Assembly (NCBI GenBank): GCA_026647295.1
Contig: JAPKHB010000164.1
Location: forward strand, 1-8,115
From: Planctomycetota bacterium
Lineage (GTDB): Bacteria > Planctomycetota > PLA2 > JAEUHO01
Length of the DNA: 8,115 bases
Direction: 5' to 3'
The position numbers and the translations under genes were made by a program. This document shows positions 1 through 6,600 of the stretch, piece by piece. Within the stretch, counting starts at the first letter, position 1, and every line of letters starts with the position of its first letter. A model generated the notes under the pieces. It ran no database searches and had not been told where the DNA came from. It was given only the letters and a program-made list of their open reading frames with translations.

Positions 1-786
1 ACAGGTGATCGCAGCACGGGAGACTCGTCGGCGCATGCACCTGATGCTATCGCAGTCCGTGGGAGCACGTCGAGTGCGTGGTCGCGAGTGGGCGCCCATT
101 CGCACCTGGCTGTTTGCCAACCGGACCCTCTCTGCCGGGGACGGAGAGTTCGAGAGGATGGCGTAGAGTCCGTGGGTTTGACGCCGGGGCGGGCCGCCGT
201 CGCACCCCGCGGCGCACATCCCGCGAACCCCGAAGTTCTGGCCCCTCCGGGCGCCTCTCCGGCGCGGTCCTCTCCGCGTGCTCTCCGGCCTCTCGCGGCC
301 TCAAGCGGGATGGTGGCTCCCCGCAGGCGACTCGAACTGTGACCCGTGGGTTGACACAGGGGGACGGTTGGGAGAGGACATGACAGGTTGTCAGGTGTCG
401 GCAGGTGGCAGGTGGCCGCGGGTGGAGGGGGCAGCCTCCGGCCCCGTCGCGTCCCGCCCGGGTGCAACCGGGGGAAGGTAGGTGCCTGGCCGGGGCCCCG
501 GGGTGGGCCGGAGGGTCCGCAGGGGGGACCGGGTCGGGCCGGAGCCGGGGCGTCGGGCAGCATCGCCGAGGCGGAGGAAAGTGGATGGCGGCGGCGGGGC
601 CAAATGGGTCCTCCCGCAACGCGGACCGGGGGGCGCTCGGCAGGAGGCCCGGGTTGGGGTTCCCCATGGGCTCCTCCCGATCCAGGCTCGGTAGGGACTC
701 GGATCGCTCGGCGTCGTGGGCCCCGGGTTGACGATCCGGATGGCGTGCGGGTCGGACCCCAGGCCGCGGTAGCCGGGAGCCGGCGG
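1..786. other. Gene-free, G-rich region downstream of hemB
   Basis: No protein-coding frame here is convincing. The open frames are proline- and arginine-rich on one strand and glycine- and arginine-rich on the other, with no recognisable domain, which is what chance frames look like in very GC-rich DNA. The stretch contains a short dyad at 381-393, short CAGGTGG-type repeats around 391-415, and a minus-strand sequence at 311-357 that resembles the 3' half of a tRNA but lacks a matching 5' half. From about 400 onward the plus strand is strongly G-rich. I recognise no rRNA, complete tRNA or other structured RNA. It could be true intergenic DNA or decayed sequence. Confidence 0.6.
381..393. repeat. 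Perfect 5+3+5 dyad TGACA-GGT-TGTCA
   Basis: TGACA at 381-385 and its reverse complement TGTCA at 389-393 flank a 3-base centre. A TTGACA sequence resembling a -35 box lies 24 bases upstream at 351-356, but I see no matching -10 box. The size and symmetry suit a dimeric repressor operator such as a TetR-type site, but no regulator or target gene is visible, so this is only a structural observation. Confidence 0.3.
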
Positions 787-816
787 GGTCCTGGGCCCCG
801 CGGGGGGCAGGGGACC
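787..816 (-). terminator. Possible hemB terminator hairpin
   Basis: GGTCCT at 787-792 pairs with GGGACC at 811-816 (one G-T pair), followed by a 2x2 internal loop and an inner five-pair GGCCC-type stem closing a 4-base loop. It starts 14 bases beyond the hemB stop. No T-run follows it on the minus strand, so intrinsic termination is uncertain, and in DNA this GC-rich such stems also arise by chance. Confidence 0.3.
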
Positions 817-830
817 GGTCGGGGGCGGCG

Positions 831-1832
831 TCAGCCCAGGGCGCGCGCCAGGTCGCGTGCGGCGTAGGTGAAGATCAGGTCCGCCCCCGCGCGGCGGATG
901 GCGAGCGCGCACTCGGTGAGCGCGCGCGCCTCGTCGAGCCAGCCCAGGCGCCCTGCGGCCTTCAGCATGGCGTACTCGCCGCTCACCTGGTAGGCGGCGA
1001 TCGGCCGGTCGGTCGCGGCGCGCAGGTCGGAGATCACGTCCAGGTAGGGCAGCGCCGGCTTGACCATCAGGATGTCGGCGCCCTCGGCCAGGTCGAGGCG
1101 GGCCTCGCGGCGGGCCTCGCGGCGGTTGGCGGGATCCATCTGGTAGGTCTGCTTGTCGCCGTGGCGCGGCGCGCTGTCCAACGCCTCCCGGAAGGGCCCG
1201 TAGAAGGCGCTGGCGTACTTCGCGGTGTAGGCGAGGATCCCCACGTCGGTGTGGCCGTCGGCGTCCAGCGCCCGGCGCAGCGCGCCGACGCGCCCGTCCA
1301 TCATGTCCGAGGGCGCGACCAGGTCCGCGCCGGCCCGCGCCTGCGCCACGGCCATGCGCGCCAGCAAGGGGAGCGTCTCGTCGTTGCGCACCTCGCCGTC
1401 GACCACGAGCCCGTCGTGGCCGTCGCTGCTGTAGGGATCGAGCGCGACGTCGGTGATCCGCAGCAGGTCGGGGACCTCCGCGCGCAGGCGCGCGAGCGCA
1501 CGCGGGATCAGCCCCGCGGGGTTGGCGCCCTCCCGGCCGGTCGGGTCCTTGAGGCCGGGGTCCACGACGGGGAAGAGGGCGACCGCCGGGATGCCCAGGG
1601 ACCAGGCCTCGCGGGCGGCCTCTACCAGAGGCCCCAGGCCCAGGCGCGCGCATCCGGGCATGGAGGCGATGGGCTCGGCCCCCTCCTCGGCGTCGCGCAC
1701 GAACAGGGGCAGGACGAGGTTGGCGGGCGCAAGGCGCGTCTCGCGGACGAGGCGGCGCAGCGCCTCGCGGCGCCGCAGGCGCCGCGGGCGCTCGGGTCCG
1801 ACGGCGGGGGGGGGAAGGTCGCCGGGGCTCAC
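831..1832 (-). CDS. hemB: Delta-aminolevulinic acid dehydratase (porphobilinogen synthase)
   Basis: This cytoplasmic enzyme joins two 5-aminolevulinate molecules into porphobilinogen, the second committed step of tetrapyrrole (heme) synthesis. The full family pattern is present. The two active-site lysines lie in YTAKYASAFYGPFR (K205) and ILMVKPALPYLD (K258), and the C-terminal AYQVSGEYAM and ALTECA blocks follow. The metal-site segment DVALDPYSSDGHDG has aspartates where zinc enzymes have cysteines, so it should be the magnesium or metal-flexible type. I chose GTG at 1832, giving 333 residues, normal for the family. The frame stays open to an ATG at 1877, but that would put the likely -10 box (1840-1845) inside the gene, and the added residues are unconserved. 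No Shine-Dalgarno sequence is seen. hemB is divergent from the carbamoyltransferase gene, and no other heme gene is in the window. Confidence 0.95.
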   Translation of the reverse strand: MSPGDLPPPAVGPERPRRLRRREALRRLVRETRLAPANLVLPLFVRDAEEGAEPIASMPGCARLGLGPLVEAAREAWSLGIPAVALFPVVDPGLKDPTGREGANPAGLIPRALARLRAEVPDLLRITDVALDPYSSDGHDGLVVDGEVRNDETLPLLARMAVAQARAGADLVAPSDMMDGRVGALRRALDADGHTDVGILAYTAKYASAFYGPFREALDSAPRHGDKQTYQMDPANRREARREARLDLAEGADILMVKPALPYLDVISDLRAATDRPIAAYQVSGEYAMLKAAGRLGWLDEARALTECALAIRRAGADLIFTYAARDLARALG

Positions 1833-1839
1833 GCCGGAC

Positions 1840-1845
1840 ACTGTA
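1840..1845 (-). promoter_or_regulatory. Candidate -10 box of hemB (TACAGT)
   Basis: Read on the minus strand, TACAGT lies 7 bases before the GTG at 1832. It begins a 14-base block, TACAGTGTCCGGCG, that matches the block before the 4035 gene at 12 of 14 positions. A start site 6-8 bases beyond the box would coincide with the start codon, giving a leaderless or nearly leaderless message. No good -35 box is visible. The call depends on the recurrence and the position. Confidence 0.5.
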
Positions 1846-1943
1846 CGGCCCGGAGCCGGCGGACCCGCCCTCTGCACCCGCTCGCGGGGGGCCTGGGGGG
1901 CGTCGCCCGCGCGGCCGCCGGGCGCCGGGGCCCGGGGCGCGCG

Positions 1944-1952
1944 TGCTATCGT
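1944..1952 (+). promoter_or_regulatory. Extended -10 promoter of the carbamoyltransferase gene
   Basis: TGCTATCGT fits the extended -10 pattern TGnTAtnnT, with the hexamer TATCGT at 1947-1952. Transcription would begin near 1959 and give a leader of about 35 bases with no Shine-Dalgarno sequence. No convincing -35 box is seen, which is common for extended -10 promoters. It faces away from the hemB promoter in the 161-bp divergent region. The open frame formally begins at the GTG inside this box (1943), which argues against that GTG as the translation start. Confidence 0.45.
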
Positions 1953-1993
1953 GCGCGCCTTCCCGGCCCCCTCCCCGTTGCGGCGCCCAGCCC

Positions 1994-3862
1994 ATGAGCC
2001 CGACCTACGTCCTGGGCGTCAACGCCTACGACCACGACACCAGCGCCTGCCTCCTGGCCGACGGCGTGCCGATCGTGGCGATCAGCAAGGAGCGCCTCAC
2101 CCGCCGCAAGCACGACGGCGGGTGGTACGGCGACCCGGTCGCCTATTGCCTGTGGGCGGCCGGGATCACGCTCACCCAGGTGGACCTCGTGGTGCGCAAC
2201 TGCTACGTGCTCCCGGTGGGCGAGATGGAACGGCGCCTCGCCCGCGAGGTGGTGCCGCGCTACCTGGCGGGCGCCGAACGCGAGCGGGCGCGGCGCTCGC
2301 TGCTGTTCGGCGCCGGGCCACCGCGCGTGCTGGACGTCTCGCACCACCTCGCCCACGCCTGGAGTGCGGCCGGGGCCGCCCCCTTCGACGAGTGCGCGGT
2401 CCTGGTGATGGACGGCGTGGGCAGCCACCGCCAGGACGTGACCGAACCGGTGCCGGCGGCGTGCGAGGCCCCGCCGACGGCCCGCGAATCCGAGTCCCTG
2501 TACCACTACGACGGACGCGACCTGCGCCCGCTGCGCAAGGTGTGGCTGCCCCCGGCGCGCGGCTTCCTCTCGGAGGAGTTCCAGGCCATGGAGGGGCTGG
2601 GCGCCCTGTACAGCCGCGTCTCCACCTACGTCTTCGGCGACTGGAACCGCTGCGGGGAGGTGATGGGCCTGGCCCCCTTCGGGCGGCCGACGCTGCCGCC
2701 GCTCGCCTGGGTGCGCGACGGCGAGGTCGGCTTCGCCCCCTGGCCCGACGCGCTCACGAATCCCTTCGACGGCCCCGACGACGCGGCGTGGGAGGCGAGC
2801 CCGCACCGGGCCGAATGGGAAGACCTCGCCTGGCGCGTGCAGCACGACGCCGAGGAGGTGATCCTGGCCCGCGCGCGCGAGGCCGCCGAGCGCAGCGGGT
2901 CGCGCCGGCTCGCCTTCGCCGGCGGAGTGGCGCTCAACTGCGTCGCCAACGGCCGGCTCCTGCTGGAGGGGCCCTTCGAGGAACTCTTCGTCCAGCCCGC
3001 GGCCGGGGACGACGGCGTGGCGCTGGGCGCGGCGCTGTACGGCGAGCGCGTGCGGCGGGGCCGCCCGCGCCGCTGGCACATGGAACACGCCTTCCTCGGC
3101 GTCTCCTACCCGCCGGAGCGGGTCACGGAGGCGCTGGGCGGCCTGGGCACCCGGCTGGCGCTGCGGCGCGAGCGGCCCGGAGACCTCGCCGAGGCGGTGG
3201 CCGCGCGCCTGGCCCAAGGTGAGGTGGTGGGGTGGTTCATGGGCGGGAGCGAGTTCGGTCCGCGGGCGCTGGGCCACCGCAGCATCCTGGCCGATCCCCG
3301 CGCCGCCGCCGTGCGCGACCGCGTGAACGCCCGGGTCAAGCACCGCCAGGCCTTTCGCCCGTTCGCGCCGGTCGTGCTGGCCGAGCACGCGCGCGAGTGG
3401 TTCGAGCTCGAGGTCGAGTCGCCCTACATGCTGCTCGCCGCGCGCGTGCGCCCGGAGAGGGCCGCCCGCCTGGCGGCGGTGACCCACGTCGACGGCAGCG
3501 CGCGCGTGCAGACCCTGCGCCGGGCCCAGAACCCGGCGCTGTACGCCCTGATCGAGGCCTTCGCCCGGCGCACCGGCGTGCCCGTGCTGCTCAACACGTC
3601 GTTCAACGACCGCGGCGAGCCCCTGGTCGAGACGCCGCGCGACGCGGTGGACTGCTTCCTGGGCACCGACCTGGACGCGCTGGCCATCGAGGGCTGGGTG
3701 CTCTCCAAGCGGGGGGCCTGGCGCGCGGTGCGGGGGGCGCTTGGCCGGGCGCGGCGCGCCCGCGCCCTGCTCTCGCTCGCCGCCTGGCGGCGCAGGGCCG
3801 CCCGGGCGGTGGAACGCCGCCTCGCCGCCGAGCAGGGACCTTCGTCCCCGCCCGGGGCGTGA
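1994..3862 (+). CDS. NodU/CmcH/TobZ-family O-carbamoyltransferase
   Basis: Members of this family move a carbamoyl group from carbamoyl phosphate to a hydroxyl group through a carbamoyl-adenylate, using ATP and a metal. They act on Nod factors, antibiotics and sugars. The protein is 622 residues, a little longer than usual. Visible blocks are LGVNAYDHDTSACLL (7-21), the metal-binding HHLAHA (117-122), LVMDGVG (137-143), GEVMGLAPFG (221-230) and LAFAGGVALNCVANG (306-320) of the Kae1-like half. The C-terminal half has EFGPRALGHRSILADPR (420-436) and LNTSFNDRGEPLVETP (533-548). After about residue 575 an Arg/Ala-rich tail has no clear match. The start is ATG 1994, where similarity begins. The in-frame GTG at 1943 lies in the promoter. 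The gene stands alone: no glycosyltransferase, synthase or sugar gene is nearby, so the substrate cannot be predicted. Confidence 0.93.
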   Translation: MSPTYVLGVNAYDHDTSACLLADGVPIVAISKERLTRRKHDGGWYGDPVAYCLWAAGITLTQVDLVVRNCYVLPVGEMERRLAREVVPRYLAGAERERARRSLLFGAGPPRVLDVSHHLAHAWSAAGAAPFDECAVLVMDGVGSHRQDVTEPVPAACEAPPTARESESLYHYDGRDLRPLRKVWLPPARGFLSEEFQAMEGLGALYSRVSTYVFGDWNRCGEVMGLAPFGRPTLPPLAWVRDGEVGFAPWPDALTNPFDGPDDAAWEASPHRAEWEDLAWRVQHDAEEVILARAREAAERSGSRRLAFAGGVALNCVANGRLLLEGPFEELFVQPAAGDDGVALGAALYGERVRRGRPRRWHMEHAFLGVSYPPERVTEALGGLGTRLALRRERPGDLAEAVAARLAQGEVVGWFMGGSEFGPRALGHRSILADPRAAAVRDRVNARVKHRQAFRPFAPVVLAEHAREWFELEVESPYMLLAARVRPERAARLAAVTHVDGSARVQTLRRAQNPALYALIEAFARRTGVPVLLNTSFNDRGEPLVETPRDAVDCFLGTDLDALAIEGWVLSKRGAWRAVRGALGRARRARALLSLAAWRRRAARAVERRLAAEQGPSSPPGA

Positions 3863-3947
3863 ACGCCGCCCGCGCACGCGTTGGTAGGAGTCAACCGGGA
3901 CGGGACGCCCGGGTCCTCCGCCGGAGGCCAGCGCCCCCGACCGGCCC

Positions 3948-3980
3948 GGCCGGGTCTCTTCATGCGGGGGAGACCCGGCC
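3948..3980 (+). terminator. Strong hairpin, likely carbamoyltransferase terminator
   Basis: GGCCGGGTCTC (3948-3958) is perfectly complementary to GAGACCCGGCC (3970-3980), an 11-bp stem with an 11-base loop, 85 bases after the stop codon. It is followed by ACCTTTCCCC, a pyrimidine run with only three T bases. It separates the carbamoyltransferase gene from the promoter of the next gene, as a transcription terminator should. The weak T-run means termination may depend on other factors. Confidence 0.55.
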
Positions 3981-3988
3981 ACCTTTCC

Positions 3989-4004
3989 CCCCGCCCGGGC
4001 GGGG
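3989..4004. repeat. 16-bp perfect palindrome at the -35 region of the next gene
   Basis: CCCCGCCCGGGCGGGG is its own reverse complement. It ends 16 bases before the TACAGT box at 4021, so it covers the position where a -35 element would lie. It could be an operator, the base of a second hairpin after the terminator, or simply chance in GC-rich DNA. Confidence 0.35.
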
Positions 4005-4020
4005 CCTTGTGCCGGCCCGG

Positions 4021-4026
4021 TACAGT
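4021..4026 (+). promoter_or_regulatory. Candidate -10 box of the exported-protein gene (TACAGT)
   Basis: TACAGT is followed by GGCGGGCG and then the ATG at 4035. The block TACAGTGGCGGGCG matches that at hemB at 12 of 14 positions, in the same place relative to the start codon. The expected transcription start is at or within a base or two of the ATG, so the message would be almost leaderless. There is no Shine-Dalgarno sequence. No clear -35 box is seen. Confidence 0.5.
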
Positions 4027-4034
4027 GGCGGGCG

Positions 4035-5540
4035 ATGCGCCCCGAGCCCAGGTCCCGCCTGCGTCTGCTGGGCTTCGCGCTCCTCCTGGGCGGCGGGGCC
4101 GCAGCCGCCCTCGGCGCGGCGCGGCCGGCGGCGGCCGACGAGCCCGTCGCCTCGAGCCCGGGCGAGGCGAGCGCGGCCTGGGCCCGGGCCACCGCGCGTC
4201 TGCTTGCCGAGTTGCTCGAGGTGGCCGACGCCGCCCACGCGGGACGCCTCTTCGGCGTGCGCGACGAGGCCTACCTGCGGGTGCTCGACCTCGAACCGCA
4301 ACACGCGCTCGCGCTCAAGCGCCTCAAGTTCGTGCGCGGTCCCGCGGGGGCCTGGGCCCCCCCGCCGCGGTTCAAACCCGGGCCCAACCTGACGCGCGTC
4401 GGGCTGGAAGAGGCCCGCGCGCGCCTGGCCGCGGCGTTGCACGGCTGGGCGGCGCAGGCGGAGGAACTCCACCCCCACCTGCCGCCGGCCGAGGCCGGCG
4501 CCGCCCTGGAGCGCGTGCTCGGCCTCGCCCCCGAGGCGCCCGCTGCCCGCAGGCTCAATGAGGAGGTCCCGGACCCCGAGCGGCCCGGGGCCTGGCTGCT
4601 CGCCGAGACCCCGCCCGGGCGGGTGCGACGCCAGGCGCTGGTCGAGGCCGCCCGCGCCGCCCTGGCGGCGGCGCCCGCTCCCGTCGAGGCGCGCCCGACC
4701 CGCGAGGAGGCCGCGCTGGGCGTCGCCTGGGCCTACGCGGGCCAGGGGCCCCGGGTCCGCGTGCTCGGAACGGTGGCCCGCGCCGAACTCGAGACCGAAG
4801 CCCGCCTGGCCCACGCCGCCTTCGACCTCTACGCCGCCGCCTTCGGCCGCGAGCCGCCGCCGCTCGAGCGCGCCCGCCTCCTCGTGCTGGAGGATCCGGC
4901 GGACCGCGATCGGCTGCTCGGGCGCTGGCCGGACCTCCCACCGAAGGATCGGGACTGGTACGCCCGTCTGCAGAGCTTCTGGCTCCGCGGCAGCACGACC
5001 TTGGCCATCGTGGCCCGCGACGAGGCCCGGCGCAGGGAGTGGGCGGCCCGCCAGCCGCTCCTGGCCCTGCTGCGCAGCGGCTGGGGCGTCGACGGCCGTG
5101 CGGGTTGGGCCTACGAGGGACTTTCGCTCTACCTGGGCTGGACCTTGAGCGGGGAACGCCAGACCTACCTCGTGCGCCGCACCGGCTACGCCGAAGCGCG
5201 CGCCGCCGAGCAGGAGGCGCTGTGGCGGCGCCTGGGCGAGCCGGGCACGGACTGGTTCGCCGAGGCCCGCGCGGCGCTGGGCGCTGCCGGCGGGGACGAC
5301 CTCGCGCTGCTCCTGGGCAAGCCGGTGGAGACGATGGACGCCCGCGACCGGCTGCTTTCCTTCGCGCTGTGGGCGTGGTTGATCGAGGCCCGGCCGGCCG
5401 TGGCCGTCGCTTGGCTCGCCGACCTCAAGGCCGCCCGGGACGCGCCGGCCCCGGACCTGATCCGGCGCCTTGGCACCACGCCCGCCCTGCTCGCCGCGCG
5501 CCTGGCGCGCTGGCTCGGCGAACGGGGCGCGGGGTCCTGA
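4035..5540 (+). CDS. Exported protein of unknown function with a decayed peptidase-like motif
   Basis: I do not recognise a named family for this 501-residue protein. Residues 1-34 form a signal peptide: basic start, hydrophobic segment LLGFALLLGG, and an AAA site before D35, so it should be exported. Residues 48-100 and 150-175 are alanine- and leucine-rich helices of tetratricopeptide-like character (for example LDLEPQHALALKRL). Residues 280-370 resemble the layout of the MA-clan peptidase-like domains (DUF1570-like) common in Planctomycetota: a strand LLVLEDPADRDRLL, a middle segment, then W358-A-Y-E361-G-L-S-L-Y-L. In active enzymes a HExxH helix precedes that motif by about 20 residues. 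Here the position reads RQPLL (339-343), so zinc and activity would be lost. The fold assignment is my inference. The start is ATG 4035, next to a candidate promoter. The gene converges on the flotillin gene with a 7-bp gap. Confidence 0.82.
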   Translation: MRPEPRSRLRLLGFALLLGGGAAAALGAARPAAADEPVASSPGEASAAWARATARLLAELLEVADAAHAGRLFGVRDEAYLRVLDLEPQHALALKRLKFVRGPAGAWAPPPRFKPGPNLTRVGLEEARARLAAALHGWAAQAEELHPHLPPAEAGAALERVLGLAPEAPAARRLNEEVPDPERPGAWLLAETPPGRVRRQALVEAARAALAAAPAPVEARPTREEAALGVAWAYAGQGPRVRVLGTVARAELETEARLAHAAFDLYAAAFGREPPPLERARLLVLEDPADRDRLLGRWPDLPPKDRDWYARLQSFWLRGSTTLAIVARDEARRREWAARQPLLALLRSGWGVDGRAGWAYEGLSLYLGWTLSGERQTYLVRRTGYAEARAAEQEALWRRLGEPGTDWFAEARAALGAAGGDDLALLLGKPVETMDARDRLLSFALWAWLIEARPAVAVAWLADLKAARDAPAPDLIRRLGTTPALLAARLARWLGERGAGS

Positions 5541-5547
5541 CCCCTCC

Positions 5548-6591
5548 CTACGCCTTTGCGGGCGCCGCGTCCGCCCCCGGCCCGGAGCCCTCGGGCGCGC
5601 CCGGGGCCGCACGCGCCTCCCGCCGGGCGGCCTCCTCGACCAGCCGGCCGAAGTAGGCCGGCATCTCGACCCCGCCGATGTCGCGCATCATCTGCAGCAT
5701 CGGCGGCAGCGAACCCGCCAGGCCCTGGAGGAAGCCCGCGGTCGCCCCGGGCTTGCCGTCCGCGGCGCCCGAGTCCCAGACGACGATCTTGTCGAAGCGG
5801 ATGTTGGAGATCGCCTGGGCCGCGTTGGCGGACAGGCGCTCCAGGTGCTCGAGCATCAGCATCTGGAAGGCGTCCTGCGCCGACCCGCAGGCCTTCACGA
5901 TCTCGCCGAGGCCCTCGCCCTTGCGGGCCAGGATCTCGTACTGGCCGCGCGCCTCGGCCTCCAGGCGCGCGAAGATGGCCTTCGCCTCGCCCTCGGCCTC
6001 GATGCGCCGGCGCTCGGCCTCGGCCTCGGCGTCGACGACCACGCGCGCCTTCTCGGCGCGGGCGGGCGCCACCAGCGAGGCCATCTTCTCGGCCTCGACC
6101 TTGGCGGCCTCGGCCTTCGCGGCGTCGGCCTGGGCCAGGTACTGCGCCTTGAGCACCTCGGCCTCCGCGACCCGGCGCTTGGTCTCGCCGCGCTGGAAGG
6201 CCTCGGCCCGCTCCACCTGCAAGTCGGCCTCGGCGCGGGCGATCAGCCCCTTGGACTCGTTCTCGCCCTTGACCGCCTGCGCGTCGGCCTCGGCGACGCG
6301 GATGCGCTTGGCGCGCTCGAAGTCGGCGATCTCCGCCTCGCGCTCCAGGACCGCCCGCTGTTCGCCGACCTTGGCCTCCTTGTCGAGGTTGGCGACGCTG
6401 ACGACGCGCTCCTTCTCGGCCACCTTCGTGCCGATGTCGCGTTCCTTGTTGGCCTCGGCGACCCGGACGTCCTTCTCGCGGTTGGCGAGCGCCACCCCCA
6501 CCGAGCCCTTCTTGTCCTGCTCGGCCACGTCGATCTCGGCCTGCTGGATCGCCGTCGCGGCCGCCTTGCGGCCGATGGCCTCGATGTAGCC
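5548..6591 (-). CDS. Flotillin-like protein, C-terminal 347 residues, N-terminus missing
   Basis: Flotillins are membrane scaffold proteins that form ordered lipid microdomains. The surviving part starts at GYIEAIGRKAAATAIQQAEIDVAEQ, which in the family directly follows the SPFH domain. It is followed by a long charged coiled coil rich in AEA repeats, then the conserved tail AISNIRFDKIVVWDSG and LPPMLQMMRDIGG, ending in a Pro/Ala-rich stretch. The N-terminal membrane anchor and SPFH domain, roughly 150-200 residues, are absent. The frame remains open upstream to an ATG at 6786, but those 65 codons are antisense to the PDZ gene and are serine-rich shadow sequence, so no authentic start is in the window. 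The stop is TAG at 5548-5550. No NfeD-type partner gene is visible. The missing end is explained by the junction at about 6591. Confidence 0.9.
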   Translation of the reverse strand, partial: GYIEAIGRKAAATAIQQAEIDVAEQDKKGSVGVALANREKDVRVAEANKERDIGTKVAEKERVVSVANLDKEAKVGEQRAVLEREAEIADFERAKRIRVAEADAQAVKGENESKGLIARAEADLQVERAEAFQRGETKRRVAEAEVLKAQYLAQADAAKAEAAKVEAEKMASLVAPARAEKARVVVDAEAEAERRRIEAEGEAKAIFARLEAEARGQYEILARKGEGLGEIVKACGSAQDAFQMLMLEHLERLSANAAQAISNIRFDKIVVWDSGAADGKPGATAGFLQGLAGSLPPMLQMMRDIGGVEMPAYFGRLVEEAARREARAAPGAPEGSGPGADAAPAKA

Positions 6592-6600
6592 CGTGATCAC
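6591..6600. other. Head-to-head junction between two 5'-truncated genes
   Basis: Left of this point the minus strand encodes flotillin from GYIEAIG onward. Right of it the plus strand encodes a PDZ protein from VITHLDGDPL onward. Both genes lack their beginnings, there is no intergenic DNA, and the switch occurs at the 8-base palindrome GTGATCAC (6593-6600), which reads V-I-T on either strand. Two divergent genes should be separated by starts and promoters, so the sequence between them has been lost or never belonged together. Confidence 0.7.

Noticed and set aside
45..53. TGCTATCGC, matching 8 of 9 bases of the extended -10 box at 1944
   Set aside because: No gene follows in a sensible position and the last T of the hexamer is missing, so I do not call a promoter.
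361..420. Short CAGGTGG-type repeats as a possible CRISPR or tandem array
   Set aside because: The units are only about 7 bases, irregular and few, with no spacers of even length.
1943..1993. GTG at 1943 as the carbamoyltransferase start
   Set aside because: The GTG lies in the extended -10 box, and the 17 extra residues (Pro/Arg/Cys-rich) precede the conserved start MSPTYVLGVNAYDHD.
391..1995. A 534-codon open frame on the minus strand overlapping hemB in another frame
   Set aside because: hemB is certain in the other frame. The rest of this frame is Pro/Arg-rich shadow sequence.
1946..4192. A 748-codon open frame on the minus strand opposite the carbamoyltransferase
   Set aside because: It is exactly antisense to a gene with many conserved motifs, and its own translation is Arg/Gly/Pro/His-rich without motifs.
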